A DNA stretch of 33,581 bases from Alphaproteobacteria bacterium (GCA_021732145.1 JAKFVN010000048.1:1-33581); one strand, 5' to 3'; positions 24,663 through 33,135 are shown, counted from the stretch's first letter. Notes: generated from the sequence alone by a model not told the origin. A program made the numbers and translations.

Positions 24663-26021
24663 ATGCAGCTTTACAACACCCTCACCCGTGCCAAAGAAAA
24701 CTTCACGCCGCTGGATGCAAAAAACGTGCGCATGTATGTGTGCGGCCCAACCGTGTATGACTTCGCACATCTTGGCAATGCGCGGCCTGTGGTGGTGTTT
24801 GATACGCTGTACCGCATTTTAAAATCGCATTACCCAAAGGTGACTTACGTTCGCAACATCACCGATGTGGATGATAAAATCATGGCAAAAGCCAAGGAAA
24901 CCGGCGAGCCGATTGACAGCATCACCACCCGCACCACCAAAGCATACCATGATGACATGGCGGCGCTGCTAGCATTGCCGCCGGATATTGAACCGCGCGC
25001 CACCGCGCATATTCCGCACATGCTGACGCTGATTGCACGGCTGATTGAAAAAGGCCACGCCTATGCCGTGGAAGGCCATGTGTTATTCAACGTGCCCTCC
25101 ATGCCGAATTACGGCGAGCTATCGCGCCGTTCGCGCGATGAATTGATTGCAGGCGCGCGCGTGGAAGTTGCGCCGTATAAAAAAGACGCAGCCGATTTCG
25201 TATTATGGAAGCCATCTGCGCCCGACCAGGCGGGCTGGGACAGCCCCTATGGCCGTGGCCGCCCTGGCTGGCATATTGAATGCTCGGCAATGGCGAAGGA
25301 GCATTTGGGGGAAACATTCGATATTCATGGCGGTGGGCTGGATTTGATTTTCCCACACCATGAAAATGAAATCGCGCAAAGCCGCTGCGCGCACAACGAC
25401 GCACCGCTGGCAAAACTATGGATGCATAACGGGTTCCTCACCATCCATAATGATAAAATGAGCAAGTCATTGGGGAACTTCTTCACTGTGCGTGATTTGC
25501 TTTCGATTGCACCCGGCGAAGCACTGCGCCTTGCCCTGCTCACCGCGCATTACCGCCAGCCGCTGGATTTCAGCGAAGATGCATTAAGGAAAGCCAAGCA
25601 AACGCTGGATGGCTGGTATGGCGCGTTGCGTAATGTAAAAGACATCTCAGTTGATAAAACCATTCCCGTGCCTGCGAATTTTCTCGCCGTGATGGATGAT
25701 GATTTGAACACGCCGCAAGCTTTTGCGATTTTGCATGATCTTGCATCGCAGCTTAATAAAACGCCGGATAGCAAAACCAAATCGGCATTTATGAATGCAG
25801 CGAACCTGATTGGCTTTTTAACGCAGGATGCGGAAGGCTGGCTGCGTGGCAGCAGTGCAGGCAGCATGGATGAAGCAAAAATCCTTGCCCTTATCGCGGC
25901 GCGCAAGGAAGCGAAGGCCGCCAAGAACTTTGCCGAGGCTGACCGTATCCGCAAGGAATTGCTGGATGGTGGAATCATCCTTGAAGATAAAGCCCATGAA
26001 ACGCTGTGGCGCAGAACGTAA
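24663..26021 (+). CDS. cysS: Cysteine--tRNA ligase
   Basis: Class I monomeric synthetase. The HIGH motif is FAHLGNARP and KMSKS is NDKMSKSLGNF near residue 267. The zinc ligands are visible: Cys in MYVCGPTVYD, Cys in HIECSAMA, then His/Glu in FPHHENEIAQS. Length about 452 aa. The upstream ATG (24660) is adjacent; AAGGTTTC precedes both, and the second gives the better spacing. No pathway genes follow; the downstream prepilin-like gene has its own ribosome site. Confidence 0.97.
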   Translation: MQLYNTLTRAKENFTPLDAKNVRMYVCGPTVYDFAHLGNARPVVVFDTLYRILKSHYPKVTYVRNITDVDDKIMAKAKETGEPIDSITTRTTKAYHDDMAALLALPPDIEPRATAHIPHMLTLIARLIEKGHAYAVEGHVLFNVPSMPNYGELSRRSRDELIAGARVEVAPYKKDAADFVLWKPSAPDQAGWDSPYGRGRPGWHIECSAMAKEHLGETFDIHGGGLDLIFPHHENEIAQSRCAHNDAPLAKLWMHNGFLTIHNDKMSKSLGNFFTVRDLLSIAPGEALRLALLTAHYRQPLDFSEDALRKAKQTLDGWYGALRNVKDISVDKTIPVPANFLAVMDDDLNTPQAFAILHDLASQLNKTPDSKTKSAFMNAANLIGFLTQDAEGWLRGSSAGSMDEAKILALIAARKEAKAAKNFAEADRIRKELLDGGIILEDKAHETLWRRT

Positions 26022-26112
26022 ATAACGCTTGGCTTAAACCACGTCTAAATCCCACTAGTATCGGCCGTTTTGTTTGTATAAGATTTGCCATCTTCATTAA
26101 CCGGAGCATCCC

Positions 26113-26661
26113 ATGCAATCCACCCGTCACGACAATCAACTTGGTTTCAACCTTATTGAAGCGGCCTTGGTGCTTGGCATTGTGGGGCTTATCATCGGCG
26201 GCATCTTCGCCGCGTGGGGCAATGTGGAGTCCCAGCAACGCGTTCGCCGCGCAGCCGATATGACCACCACCATCGTGCAGCAAATCCGCACCACTTATGC
26301 GTCGCGCACAACCTTTGATGCCACCGATACCACCAGCGGTGCAACCTTTACCCAGGCGCTGATTGCCGCAAACTTAATTCCTGTTGAATATCTTTCCGGC
26401 ACCACGCTCAAAAACCCGTGGGGCGGCGACACGCTTATTACGCCAAACACCACGGGTATGAACGTAAGTTATAGCCTTGTGAAGAAAGCCGACTGCCTTA
26501 AGCTGGCGCAAGCCATGCTGAGCACCGGCAAAACCCAAGGCCTGACCGAGATTAGCGGCCAGGCAGTTACCAACACCACGCAGTTTACAACGATTTCAGC
26601 TGCGATTTGCACAACCAATCCGTCATCGCTCAATCTGTTCTTCCTTCTAAAGGCAAACTAA
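26113..26661 (+). CDS. Type IV prepilin-like protein
   Basis: The N-terminus has a prepilin peptidase site and hydrophobic helix: QLGFNLIEAALVLGIVGLIIGGIF, with cleavage expected after Gly11 and the conserved Glu at position 5 of the mature chain. The rest is a pilin-like globular domain of about 150 residues, rich in Thr and Ala, with two cysteines (DCLKLA and AICTTN) that could form a disulphide. It looks like the PilS/type IVb major pilin group rather than a short GspG. A good GGAG precedes ATG 26113. No other pilus, secretion or prepilin peptidase gene lies in the window, so its machinery must be elsewhere. Confidence 0.75.
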   Translation: MQSTRHDNQLGFNLIEAALVLGIVGLIIGGIFAAWGNVESQQRVRRAADMTTTIVQQIRTTYASRTTFDATDTTSGATFTQALIAANLIPVEYLSGTTLKNPWGGDTLITPNTTGMNVSYSLVKKADCLKLAQAMLSTGKTQGLTEISGQAVTNTTQFTTISAAICTTNPSSLNLFFLLKAN

Positions 26662-26679
26662 GCGTAACTGTCGCCCAAC

Positions 26680-27456
26680 GTGAGCACGCCTGTCATCATT
26701 CTGGTTCGCCCGCAAATGGTCGAGAATATCGGCGCGACCGCGCGCGCGATGATGAATTGCAGCTTGGGCGATTTACGCCTTGTTGACCCGCGCGACCCTT
26801 GGCCGCTTTCCAATACCTTGCAGGAACGCATGGACGCAACGTCGGCAGGCGCAACTGATATCCTAAAAAACACAACGCTATACCCAACAACTGAAGCAGG
26901 CGTTGGTGATTTAAACAGCGTCTATGCCCTCACCGCGCGCACGCGCGACATGGCCAAGGAAATGCTCACGCCGCGCGCAGCGATTGCCGAAATCCATGCC
27001 AAGATACAGGCGGGCGAGAAAATCGGCCTGATGTTTGGGCCGGAACGCACCGGCCTGATTAACGAGGATTTGGCTTGCGCTGAAAAACTGATTGGCATTC
27101 CGGCGAACCCTGAATTTTCATCCTTCAACCTTGCGCAATCGGTTTTGATTATGGGCTATGAATGGTTCACCACAGCGCAGTCGCGGCCCAGCGAAGCCCA
27201 GAGCAGTCGCGCTTTAAACTATGGCAAGACCAGACCCGCAACCAAAGCCGAGGTCTTTCATTTATTTGAACATCTGGAACGCGAATTGGAAGAAGGCGGG
27301 TTCTTCACATCGCCTGAAATGAAGCCCGCCATGACGCAAAATTTGCGCAATGCCATTTTGCGCGCAGAGCTGACCGAACAGGAAGTGCGCACATGGCATG
27401 GCATGATTACGGCATTGGCCCAAGGCCCGAAAAAACCACGGAACCAACATGGGTAA
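26680..27456 (+). CDS. trmJ: RNA 2'-O-ribose methyltransferase, TrmJ family (SPOUT class)
   Basis: TrmJ methylates position 32 of the anticodon loop of several tRNAs; other members of the TrmH/SpoU group modify rRNA, so the target is likely but not certain. The trefoil-knot fold is recognised from VIILVRPQMVENIGATARAM at the start, RTGLINEDL and the closing motif of the SAM-binding knot PEFSSFNLAQSVLI near residue 150. The C-terminal part has the conserved LTEQEVRTWHGMI motif. It begins with GTG (26680). Codons near 167-178 overlap a dispersed repeat (27180-27211) that adds an unusual Ser/Gln/Arg stretch in the linker. The stop overlaps the SDR start by 8 bases. Confidence 0.88.
   Translation: MSTPVIILVRPQMVENIGATARAMMNCSLGDLRLVDPRDPWPLSNTLQERMDATSAGATDILKNTTLYPTTEAGVGDLNSVYALTARTRDMAKEMLTPRAAIAEIHAKIQAGEKIGLMFGPERTGLINEDLACAEKLIGIPANPEFSSFNLAQSVLIMGYEWFTTAQSRPSEAQSSRALNYGKTRPATKAEVFHLFEHLERELEEGGFFTSPEMKPAMTQNLRNAILRAELTEQEVRTWHGMITALAQGPKKPRNQHG
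27180..27211. repeat. Short dispersed repeat inside trmJ (copy B)
   Basis: Related to the 34-base intergenic unit at 2463-2496: GTCGCGG, then CGAAG, then CAGAGCAGTCGCG in the same order with two fewer bases. It is flanked by the direct repeat CAGTCGCG and is read in frame as SRPSEAQSSR within the linker between the SPOUT domain and the C-terminal helices. Confidence 0.55.
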
Positions 27457-28144
27457 GACCATTCTTATCACTGGCGCAGCGCGGCGCATCGGGCGGGCAA
27501 TGGCCTTGCATTACGCTGCAAAAGGCTGGCACATTGCCGCGCATTACAGCGGTGCAGAGGCCGATGCCGAGCATTTGCGTGATGATATTGAAGCCAAGCG
27601 CGGCACAATAAGCCTGTTTCAGGCCGATTTTACAAAGCCGGATGCGGCGCAAAATCTTTTCGCGGATGTCGTGAATATCTGCGGCGCACCGAATGCGCTC
27701 ATTAATAATGCCGCACGGTTTGAACGCGATGATGGCGGCATCACGCAAAAAAGTTTACAAGCGCACATGGCGGTGAATGCCGCTGCGCCCATTGCCCTGT
27801 CGCAATTGATGCGTACGGGGCATGGCAGCCCAAGCGACAGCCCGCGCTTTGTATTTAACATTCTTGATCGTTCGCTGGATTGGTCATGGCCGCTTCTTCC
27901 CGCCTATGTCTTAAGCAAGCTTGCGCTGGAAGAATGGACAAAAAAAAACGCAACCGCATACCAGCCGGATGTGTATGTGTTCGGCCTTCGCCTTGGCCCC
28001 ACCTTACGCAACCCGCGTGAAAGCGAAGCCCATTTTGAAAAAGCCAGCGCCGCCCTCACCGCCACGACGATTGAGGATATTTTGAAAGGCATGGATGCGG
28101 CCATGAAAAACCCGGCAGCGCAGCCTAGCTTTGTGAATGTCTAG
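27449..28144 (+). CDS. Short-chain dehydrogenase, pteridine/dihydromonapterin reductase-like
   Basis: NAD(P)H-dependent SDR (231 aa). The cofactor motif is TGAARRIGRAMA, the Arg-Arg pair after the glycines being typical of PTR1/FolM reductases; the NNAARFERDD segment and the catalytic YVLSK (Tyr and Lys) near 152 follow. The FolM-like group reduces dihydromonapterin or dihydrofolate. It overlaps trmJ by 8 bases in another frame, so the two are translated from one message. No folate-pathway gene is next to it. Exact substrate is inferred only from the RR motif. Confidence 0.8.
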   Translation: MGKTILITGAARRIGRAMALHYAAKGWHIAAHYSGAEADAEHLRDDIEAKRGTISLFQADFTKPDAAQNLFADVVNICGAPNALINNAARFERDDGGITQKSLQAHMAVNAAAPIALSQLMRTGHGSPSDSPRFVFNILDRSLDWSWPLLPAYVLSKLALEEWTKKNATAYQPDVYVFGLRLGPTLRNPRESEAHFEKASAALTATTIEDILKGMDAAMKNPAAQPSFVNV

Positions 28145-28337
28145 GCGCGTTTATCAACAACATTAAAAAGTTTTTACGTTTCATTAGGAAATTGTGGGCG
28201 TATTTCTGAATAAAATCGCTAAATGCCGACGTTACTGTAGTTCATTTGCTTTTTTGAATGCCTATTTTTTAGGCAAAGCGGTAAAAACATCGATTTCTTT
28301 GGTCATAATTGGCAAAAAACAAATTTCATCCCAAGAC

Positions 28338-28346
28338 TTATCCACA
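28338..28346. promoter_or_regulatory. DnaA-box-like site upstream of uvrC
   Basis: TTATCCACA is a perfect match to the strong DnaA box. It lies in the AT-rich gap between the SDR and uvrC, overlapping the expected -35 region of the uvrC promoter. Weak one-mismatch versions occur at 28150-28158 (TTATCAACA) and at 30292-30300 (TTATCCACT on the minus strand). A single strong box is not an origin; it may be a DnaA-regulated promoter or chance. Confidence 0.5.
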
Positions 28347-28357
28347 GGAATCGGGGA

Positions 28358-28363
28358 TATAAT
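28358..28363 (+). promoter_or_regulatory. -10 element just upstream of uvrC
   Basis: A perfect TATAAT 9 bases before the uvrC ATG. A start about 7 bases downstream would fall at 28370-28371, so the mRNA would be leaderless or nearly so. The -35 region is weak and overlaps the DnaA-box-like site. Confidence 0.5.
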
Positions 28364-28371
28364 CCAGCCGA

Positions 28372-30300
28372 ATGAGTAACGATGATCCCAACAATCCCAA
28401 ACGCATTAGCCGCAGCGCGTCTTCGCTGCCCGGCGGCACGGATGATTTGCACTCTGTAATTAAGGGTGGTGGCTTTGCGCGCGGCGCAGAGGTGCTGAAG
28501 GAGTATTTAAAGAACGTGCCGTTCAGCCCCGGTGTGTACCGCATGGTTTCGGCCAAGGGCGATGTACTGTATGTGGGCAAGGCCAAAAGCCTGAAGAAGC
28601 GCGTGACGAGTTACACGCAGCTGGAGCGCAACACCAACCGCATTCAGCGCATGGTGGCGCAAACCCACCATTTGGAAATTGTGGTCACACATACCGAAGC
28701 CGAAGCGTTATTGCTGGAAGCCAATCTCATCCGCCATTACCAGCCGCCGTTTAACGTGCTGCTGCGCGATGATAAAAGTTACCCGTATATTTTAATCACC
28801 AAAGACCATGATTTCCCACAATTGGTAAAATATCGTGGCAGTAAAGACCGCGATGGCTGGTATTTCGGCCCCTTTGCCTCGGGCGAAGCGGTAACCGAAA
28901 CCATGACCGTGCTAATGCGCGGATTTATGCTGCGCAATTGCACGGACAGCTTCTTTGCCGCGCGTAAGCGTCCTTGCCTGCAATATCATATTAAGCGCTG
29001 CTCCGCGCCATGCGTTGCCAAGGTGAGCGTGGATAATTACGCGCAGCAGGTGAAGGAAGCGCGCGAATTCCTGCTCGGTAAAAACGATGCGCTGCTCGAA
29101 GATTTGCAAAAAGATATGCAGCAAGCCAGCACGGATAAGGATTTTGAATATGCCGCGCATTTGCGCGACCGCATTAAAATTCTGGCCACCATTCAATCGA
29201 AACAAGCCATCAATATGAATAATATTGGCGATGCGGATGTGGTGGCGTTGGCCAGAGAAGCTGGGCAAATCTGTATTCAGGTATTTTTCATCCGCAATGA
29301 CCGCAATTATGGTAACCGCGCATTTTTCCCGCAGGCCGATGACACCTTGGAAGATGGCGAAATTCTCTCCACCTTCCTTGCGCAATTCTATTCCGATAAA
29401 CCTGCGCCAAAGCAGTTATTTATAAATACAGAACCCAATGATTTGGAATTGCTGGCGGAAGCGTTCAAAACCGATATTGCCGTTCCAAAACTGGGCGATA
29501 AAAAACGCCTGATTGATATGGCGGCACAAAATGCAAAGGAAGCGCTGGCGCGCCGTTTGGCTGAACGCAAAAGCCAGAACGTACTTTTGGAAGGCGTTGC
29601 AAAAACCTTTAGCCTTCCCGAAACCCCGCAGCGGATTGAGGTGTATGACAACAGCCATATCTCCGGCACACATGCGGTTGGCGCGATGATTGTCGCAGGG
29701 CCCGAAGGTTTTATTAAAAAGGCGTACCGCAAATTCAATATTAAAAGCACTGACCTCGCCAAAGGCGATGATTACGGCATGATGCGCGAAATGCTCAAAC
29801 GTCGTTTCACGCGCATGAATGAAGAAGCGGATGCCAATAGCGAAAAATGGAGCCGCCCTGATTTGGTATTGATTGATGGCGGCCAAGGCCAGCTTAATGC
29901 AGCATTGGAAACACTGGCGGAATTGGGGCTAAACGATATTCCCGTGGTGGGCATTGCCAAAGGCCCAGATAGAAACGCAGGGCGTGAACGGTTCTTCATG
30001 CCAGGACGTGATGATTTTCAATTGGAGATGCGCGACCCGGTTTTATATTTCCTGCAACGCTTGCGCGATGAATCGCACCGTTTTGTCATTGGCAGCCACC
30101 GCGCGCGCCGCGTGAAAGCCATTAGCCAATCACCGCTGGACGGCATTGCAGGCATCGGCCCAACGCGCAAGAAAAAATTACTGCTGCATTTTGGTTCCGC
30201 GCAGGGCGTTTCAAAAGCCGGCATCAGCGATTTGCAGCGCGTGCCCGGCATCAACGCAGAACTCGCAAAGCTTATCTATGATTATTTCCACAGTGGATAA
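28372..30300 (+). CDS. uvrC: Excinuclease ABC subunit C
   Basis: Dual nuclease of UvrABC. Domain order: GIY-YIG nuclease (SPGVYRMVSAKGDVLYVGKAKSLKKRV, about 45-75), then the RHYQPPFNVLLRDDKSYPYI segment, a Cys-rich stretch (RPCLQYHIKRCSAPCV), the UVR domain that binds UvrB (DFEYAAHLRDRI, about 255), the RNase H-like nuclease (EVYDNSHISG, VLIDGGQGQLNA), and C-terminal HhH motifs (LDGIAGIGPTRKKKLLLHFG, RVPGINAELAKLIYDYF). 642 aa, normal length. The first 40 residues are poorly conserved, so an internal start is conceivable. Its stop abuts the lysS stop. Confidence 0.97.
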   Translation: MSNDDPNNPKRISRSASSLPGGTDDLHSVIKGGGFARGAEVLKEYLKNVPFSPGVYRMVSAKGDVLYVGKAKSLKKRVTSYTQLERNTNRIQRMVAQTHHLEIVVTHTEAEALLLEANLIRHYQPPFNVLLRDDKSYPYILITKDHDFPQLVKYRGSKDRDGWYFGPFASGEAVTETMTVLMRGFMLRNCTDSFFAARKRPCLQYHIKRCSAPCVAKVSVDNYAQQVKEAREFLLGKNDALLEDLQKDMQQASTDKDFEYAAHLRDRIKILATIQSKQAINMNNIGDADVVALAREAGQICIQVFFIRNDRNYGNRAFFPQADDTLEDGEILSTFLAQFYSDKPAPKQLFINTEPNDLELLAEAFKTDIAVPKLGDKKRLIDMAAQNAKEALARRLAERKSQNVLLEGVAKTFSLPETPQRIEVYDNSHISGTHAVGAMIVAGPEGFIKKAYRKFNIKSTDLAKGDDYGMMREMLKRRFTRMNEEADANSEKWSRPDLVLIDGGQGQLNAALETLAELGLNDIPVVGIAKGPDRNAGRERFFMPGRDDFQLEMRDPVLYFLQRLRDESHRFVIGSHRARRVKAISQSPLDGIAGIGPTRKKKLLLHFGSAQGVSKAGISDLQRVPGINAELAKLIYDYFHSG

Positions 30301-31821
30301 TCAGTCTTTATGCGGGCGAAGCGTCGGGAACGCGATTACTTCGCGGATGGTCGGGCTATCGGTCATCAGCATCACCAGACGGTCGATGCCGATACCAAGA
30401 CCGCCCATCGGCGGCATGCCGAATGACATGGCTTTCAAGAATTCTTCATCCACCGGATGCGCTTCGGCGTTGCCCGTATCACGCTGCGCTGATTGGTGTT
30501 CAAAATTCCTGCGCTGTTCGCGCGGGTCGTTCAATTCCGAGAACGCATTGGCGATTTCCCAGCCATTGACATAGGTTTCAAAGCGCTGCGCCACATGCGG
30601 CTTGTCAGGATAGGCCTTCGCGAGCGGTGAAATTTCCTTCGGCAAATCCATCACGTGCACGGGCTGAATAAGCTTTTCTTCTACCTTCGCGCCAAACACC
30701 GCTTCCACGATTTGACCCCAGTTGGATTTCGGGTCGGTTGGAACTTTCAGCTTCGAAGCTTGCGCGCGCGCGGTTTCCACGGTCGGGAATTGGTGGAAAT
30801 CAACGCCCGTATGCTCCTTGATTAAATCGAAAATGGAAGCTCTACGGAATGGCGGCGTGAAATCCAATTCCATATCGTTGAACATGCATGTGGTGGAGCC
30901 GTGAATAAGACGGCATGCGCCGGCGACCAGATTTTCAGTCAGCGTCATCATTTCTTCGAAATCGACATAAGCCTGATAAATTTCAACCGATGTAAATTCA
31001 GGGTTATGGCGCGGGCTGATGCCTTCGTTGCGGAAAATGCGGCCGATTTCATAAACCTTTTCCGACAAGCCGCCAATAACCAACCGCTTTAAATGCAGTT
31101 CGGTGGCGATGCGCAGATAAAGCGGAATATCGAGCGCGTTATGGTGCGTGTTAAACGGCTTAGCGAGAGCCCCGCCCGCCACATTATGCAAAATGGGCGT
31201 TTCAACTTCCAAGAAGCCTGCATCATCTAATGTGCGGCGCATTGCTGAAATAATGCGGAAGCGATTGCGCAGCGTTTCGCGCGCCTTGTCATTCGCAACC
31301 AAATCCTGTTCGCGGTGGCGGTAACGGAATTCGGTGTCTTTCAGGCCGTGGTATTTTTCTGGGGGCGGTTCCAGCGCCTTTGCCAGCACAACCAGTTTGG
31401 TTGCATCCACGGTCAGCTCGCCGCGCGGGGTGCGGCGCATGATGCCTTCCACGCCGATGATATCACCCAAATCAAGCAGCTTGAGAAGCTTCAGCACAGG
31501 TTCCGGCGTTTCCTTTAAATTATGAAACACCTGAATGCGGCCACTATCGTCCAGCAAATCAATGAACATGCCATTGTTGCGCACGGCCATCGCGCGGCCC
31601 GCAATCTTCACCAGCGCTTCGGTCTTCTCGCCATTCGCCAGATGCTCGTACTGTTTCTTCAGCGCTGCCGCATGGTGCGTTTTATCAAAGCGCGTGACGT
31701 TGAACGGATTGCCGTATTCTTTCGTCATCTCCGCGAGCTTATGCGCGCGCTGCGCCAGCAAATCATGTTCCGCGGGCGGGAGGCTTGCGTCAGGCAAATC
31801 GTTCTTTTTTACTTCTGGCAT
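30301..31821 (-). CDS. lysS: Lysine--tRNA ligase (class II)
   Basis: Class II synthetase, 506 aa. N-terminal OB-fold anticodon-binding domain (about 60-165, with VKIAGRAMAVRNNGMFIDLLD), then the catalytic domain: motif 2 YEIGRIFRNEGISPRHNPEFTS and motif 3 GLGIGIDRLVML. It is the bacterial LysS type and not the class I form found in some alphaproteobacteria (Rickettsia, for example), so a useful taxonomic hint. The stop abuts the uvrC stop. No tRNA or prf genes are adjacent; a terminator of the next gene lies just upstream. Confidence 0.96.
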   Translation of the reverse strand: MPEVKKNDLPDASLPPAEHDLLAQRAHKLAEMTKEYGNPFNVTRFDKTHHAAALKKQYEHLANGEKTEALVKIAGRAMAVRNNGMFIDLLDDSGRIQVFHNLKETPEPVLKLLKLLDLGDIIGVEGIMRRTPRGELTVDATKLVVLAKALEPPPEKYHGLKDTEFRYRHREQDLVANDKARETLRNRFRIISAMRRTLDDAGFLEVETPILHNVAGGALAKPFNTHHNALDIPLYLRIATELHLKRLVIGGLSEKVYEIGRIFRNEGISPRHNPEFTSVEIYQAYVDFEEMMTLTENLVAGACRLIHGSTTCMFNDMELDFTPPFRRASIFDLIKEHTGVDFHQFPTVETARAQASKLKVPTDPKSNWGQIVEAVFGAKVEEKLIQPVHVMDLPKEISPLAKAYPDKPHVAQRFETYVNGWEIANAFSELNDPREQRRNFEHQSAQRDTGNAEAHPVDEEFLKAMSFGMPPMGGLGIGIDRLVMLMTDSPTIREVIAFPTLRPHKD

Positions 31822-31837
31822 CGTTGCTTCTTATTCA

Positions 31838-31882
31838 TAAAAAACGTCATGCCTGCTTGCCACATGGCGCGGGCATGACGTT
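31838..31882 (-). terminator. Rho-independent terminator after the Ala/Pro-rich gene
   Basis: 11-base-pair arms AACGTCATGCC (31843-31853) and GGCATGACGTT (31872-31882) with a smaller inner GCC/GGC stem; reading the minus strand, the hairpin is followed by TTTT. It lies between the minus-strand gene that ends at 31894 and lysS, so lysS is transcribed from its own promoter. Confidence 0.9.
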
Positions 31883-31893
31883 GCAAGGCGGGC

Positions 31894-32484
31894 TTAGTGT
31901 TTAACGACGTTCGGGTCGGCGGCCGGCGCTGCTTCCTTCCTGGATGTTTCTGCCTTATTCGTTTCCATCGCCTTCATCGCCTTGCGCGCGGCGCGATCCT
32001 TGCTGGCTTGCTGCTTAATCTTCGCCATCAGGATCGAGCGCTGTTCTTTGTTTAGCTTGCTGATTTCAGCCATGATGCCCTTGATATTGTCTTGCTCCGC
32101 CGTCTTTAGGCGATCATAGCGATCATTCAGGCGGCCCTCGGCCTTCTTCTTCATTTCATCTTTTTGTTCTGGCGTCATCTTCTTCCAGCGGTCGCGCATT
32201 TTGCCAAGCGCTGGCTTTGCTGCGGATTCAGTTTTCGCTGGCTCCGCTTTTGGCGCTTCGGCTGCGGGAGCTTCCGCTTTTGGCGCTTCAACCGCTGGCG
32301 CTGCGGCAGCAGGCGTTTCTACTTTTGGTGCTTCTGGTGTTGCAGGCGCAGGCGCGGCAGCGGGCGCTTCAGGGGCGGATGGAGCAGCCGCAGGCGCAGC
32401 AGCATGTGTTTCAGCAAAAGCTGGCACAGAAAGGAGCGCCAGAAGCGCCGCGAATGCGAGTGATTGAGATGCAGAGCGCAACAT
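31894..32484 (-). CDS. Exported Ala/Pro/Glu-rich protein with helical C-terminal domain
   Basis: The signal peptide is MLRSASQSLAFAALLALLSVPAFA, with cleavage after AFA. Next come about 70 residues of low-complexity repeats of Ala, Pro, Glu and Lys (EAPKAEAPA-like), probably a disordered spacer. The C-terminal half is a charged, helical segment: ALGKMRDRWKKMTPEQKDEMKKKAEGR, which resembles the W-K/R-K-M-x-P-E-Q-x motif of DUF3106-like periplasmic proteins, followed by KLNKEQRSILMAKIKQQASKDRAARKAMKAM. About 196 aa from ATG 32484, with AGAGG upstream. The ORF start 15 codons earlier is rejected. The function is unknown. Confidence 0.78.
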   Translation of the reverse strand: MLRSASQSLAFAALLALLSVPAFAETHAAAPAAAPSAPEAPAAAPAPATPEAPKVETPAAAAPAVEAPKAEAPAAEAPKAEPAKTESAAKPALGKMRDRWKKMTPEQKDEMKKKAEGRLNDRYDRLKTAEQDNIKGIMAEISKLNKEQRSILMAKIKQQASKDRAARKAMKAMETNKAETSRKEAAPAADPNVVKH

Positions 32485-32544
32485 GGGGTGAACCTCTTGA
32501 ATGGAAAGGAGCAAAAGACGACGCGCCAATCATAGTGAGGTGTT

Positions 32545-33135
32545 TTAGCCTTGTCTATTAGGAACAATCACTTCTTTTTCGGTAATGATAAGGTCTAACC
32601 GCTGGTCGAACGCGCCCACGGGAACAGCCTCCACCTCCTGCACGGCATAGCCAAGGCCAACGGCGATAATGGTTTTTTGGGCGCGAAGGCTTTGCAGCGT
32701 TGCATCGTAATAACCACCGCCATAACCAAGCCGCGCGCCGGTGCGGTCAAAAGCCAGCAAGGGACACAGCACCATATCAGGAACGCAGACGGGCTGCGAT
32801 TCTGCCGGAACACCGATATTCCATACATGCGGCACCAGCGTATCGCCTGTTTTATAAGCGCGGAATTCCAGCGGCGTTGCGCGTTCATGGGTAATGGGCA
32901 GGCAAAGCTGGTGCCCCTTCTTCTCTAATGCCTGCATCAGCAGCATGGGGTTCATCTCGTTTTTAATGGAGGATGTGCCCGCCACCACTAACGCTGTGTC
33001 CAATTTCGGGAAGTGGCCAAAAAAGTGGTCACGGATTTTTTCTGCTGCATCGGGGGTGCCCATTCCTGCCTGCGTGCGCAAGGCCACATGAATATGTTCG
33101 CGGAATTTCTTTTTAAGGGCTTTTAAATCTGGCAT
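32545..33135 (-). CDS. fthC: 5-formyltetrahydrofolate cyclo-ligase
   Basis: Converts 5-formyl-THF to 5,10-methenyl-THF with ATP. The family motif is ARLGYGGGYYDATL near residue 130, and the C-terminal VQEVEAVPVGAFDQRLDLIITE is typical. About 196 aa from ATG 33135; the ORF also reads 13 codons further (33174), but that lies in the tail of the 6S RNA transcript. The gene sits just downstream of the 6S RNA gene, the ssrS-ygfA/salS arrangement known in E. coli and Rhodobacter, which supports co-transcription. Confidence 0.93.
   Translation of the reverse strand: MPDLKALKKKFREHIHVALRTQAGMGTPDAAEKIRDHFFGHFPKLDTALVVAGTSSIKNEMNPMLLMQALEKKGHQLCLPITHERATPLEFRAYKTGDTLVPHVWNIGVPAESQPVCVPDMVLCPLLAFDRTGARLGYGGGYYDATLQSLRAQKTIIAVGLGYAVQEVEAVPVGAFDQRLDLIITEKEVIVPNRQG

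Noticed and set aside
28144..28372. Chromosome origin candidate with DnaA boxes
   Set aside because: Only one perfect box, no cluster of boxes, no adjacent origin genes such as dnaA or hemE.
28194..28379. A 61-codon frame between the SDR and uvrC
   Set aside because: It runs into the uvrC start, has no ribosome site, and lies in AT-rich promoter sequence with no family likeness.
32201..32467. Ala/Gly/Ser-rich plus-strand frame
   Set aside because: It is the complement of the Ala/Pro-rich repeats of the exported protein and has no independent support.
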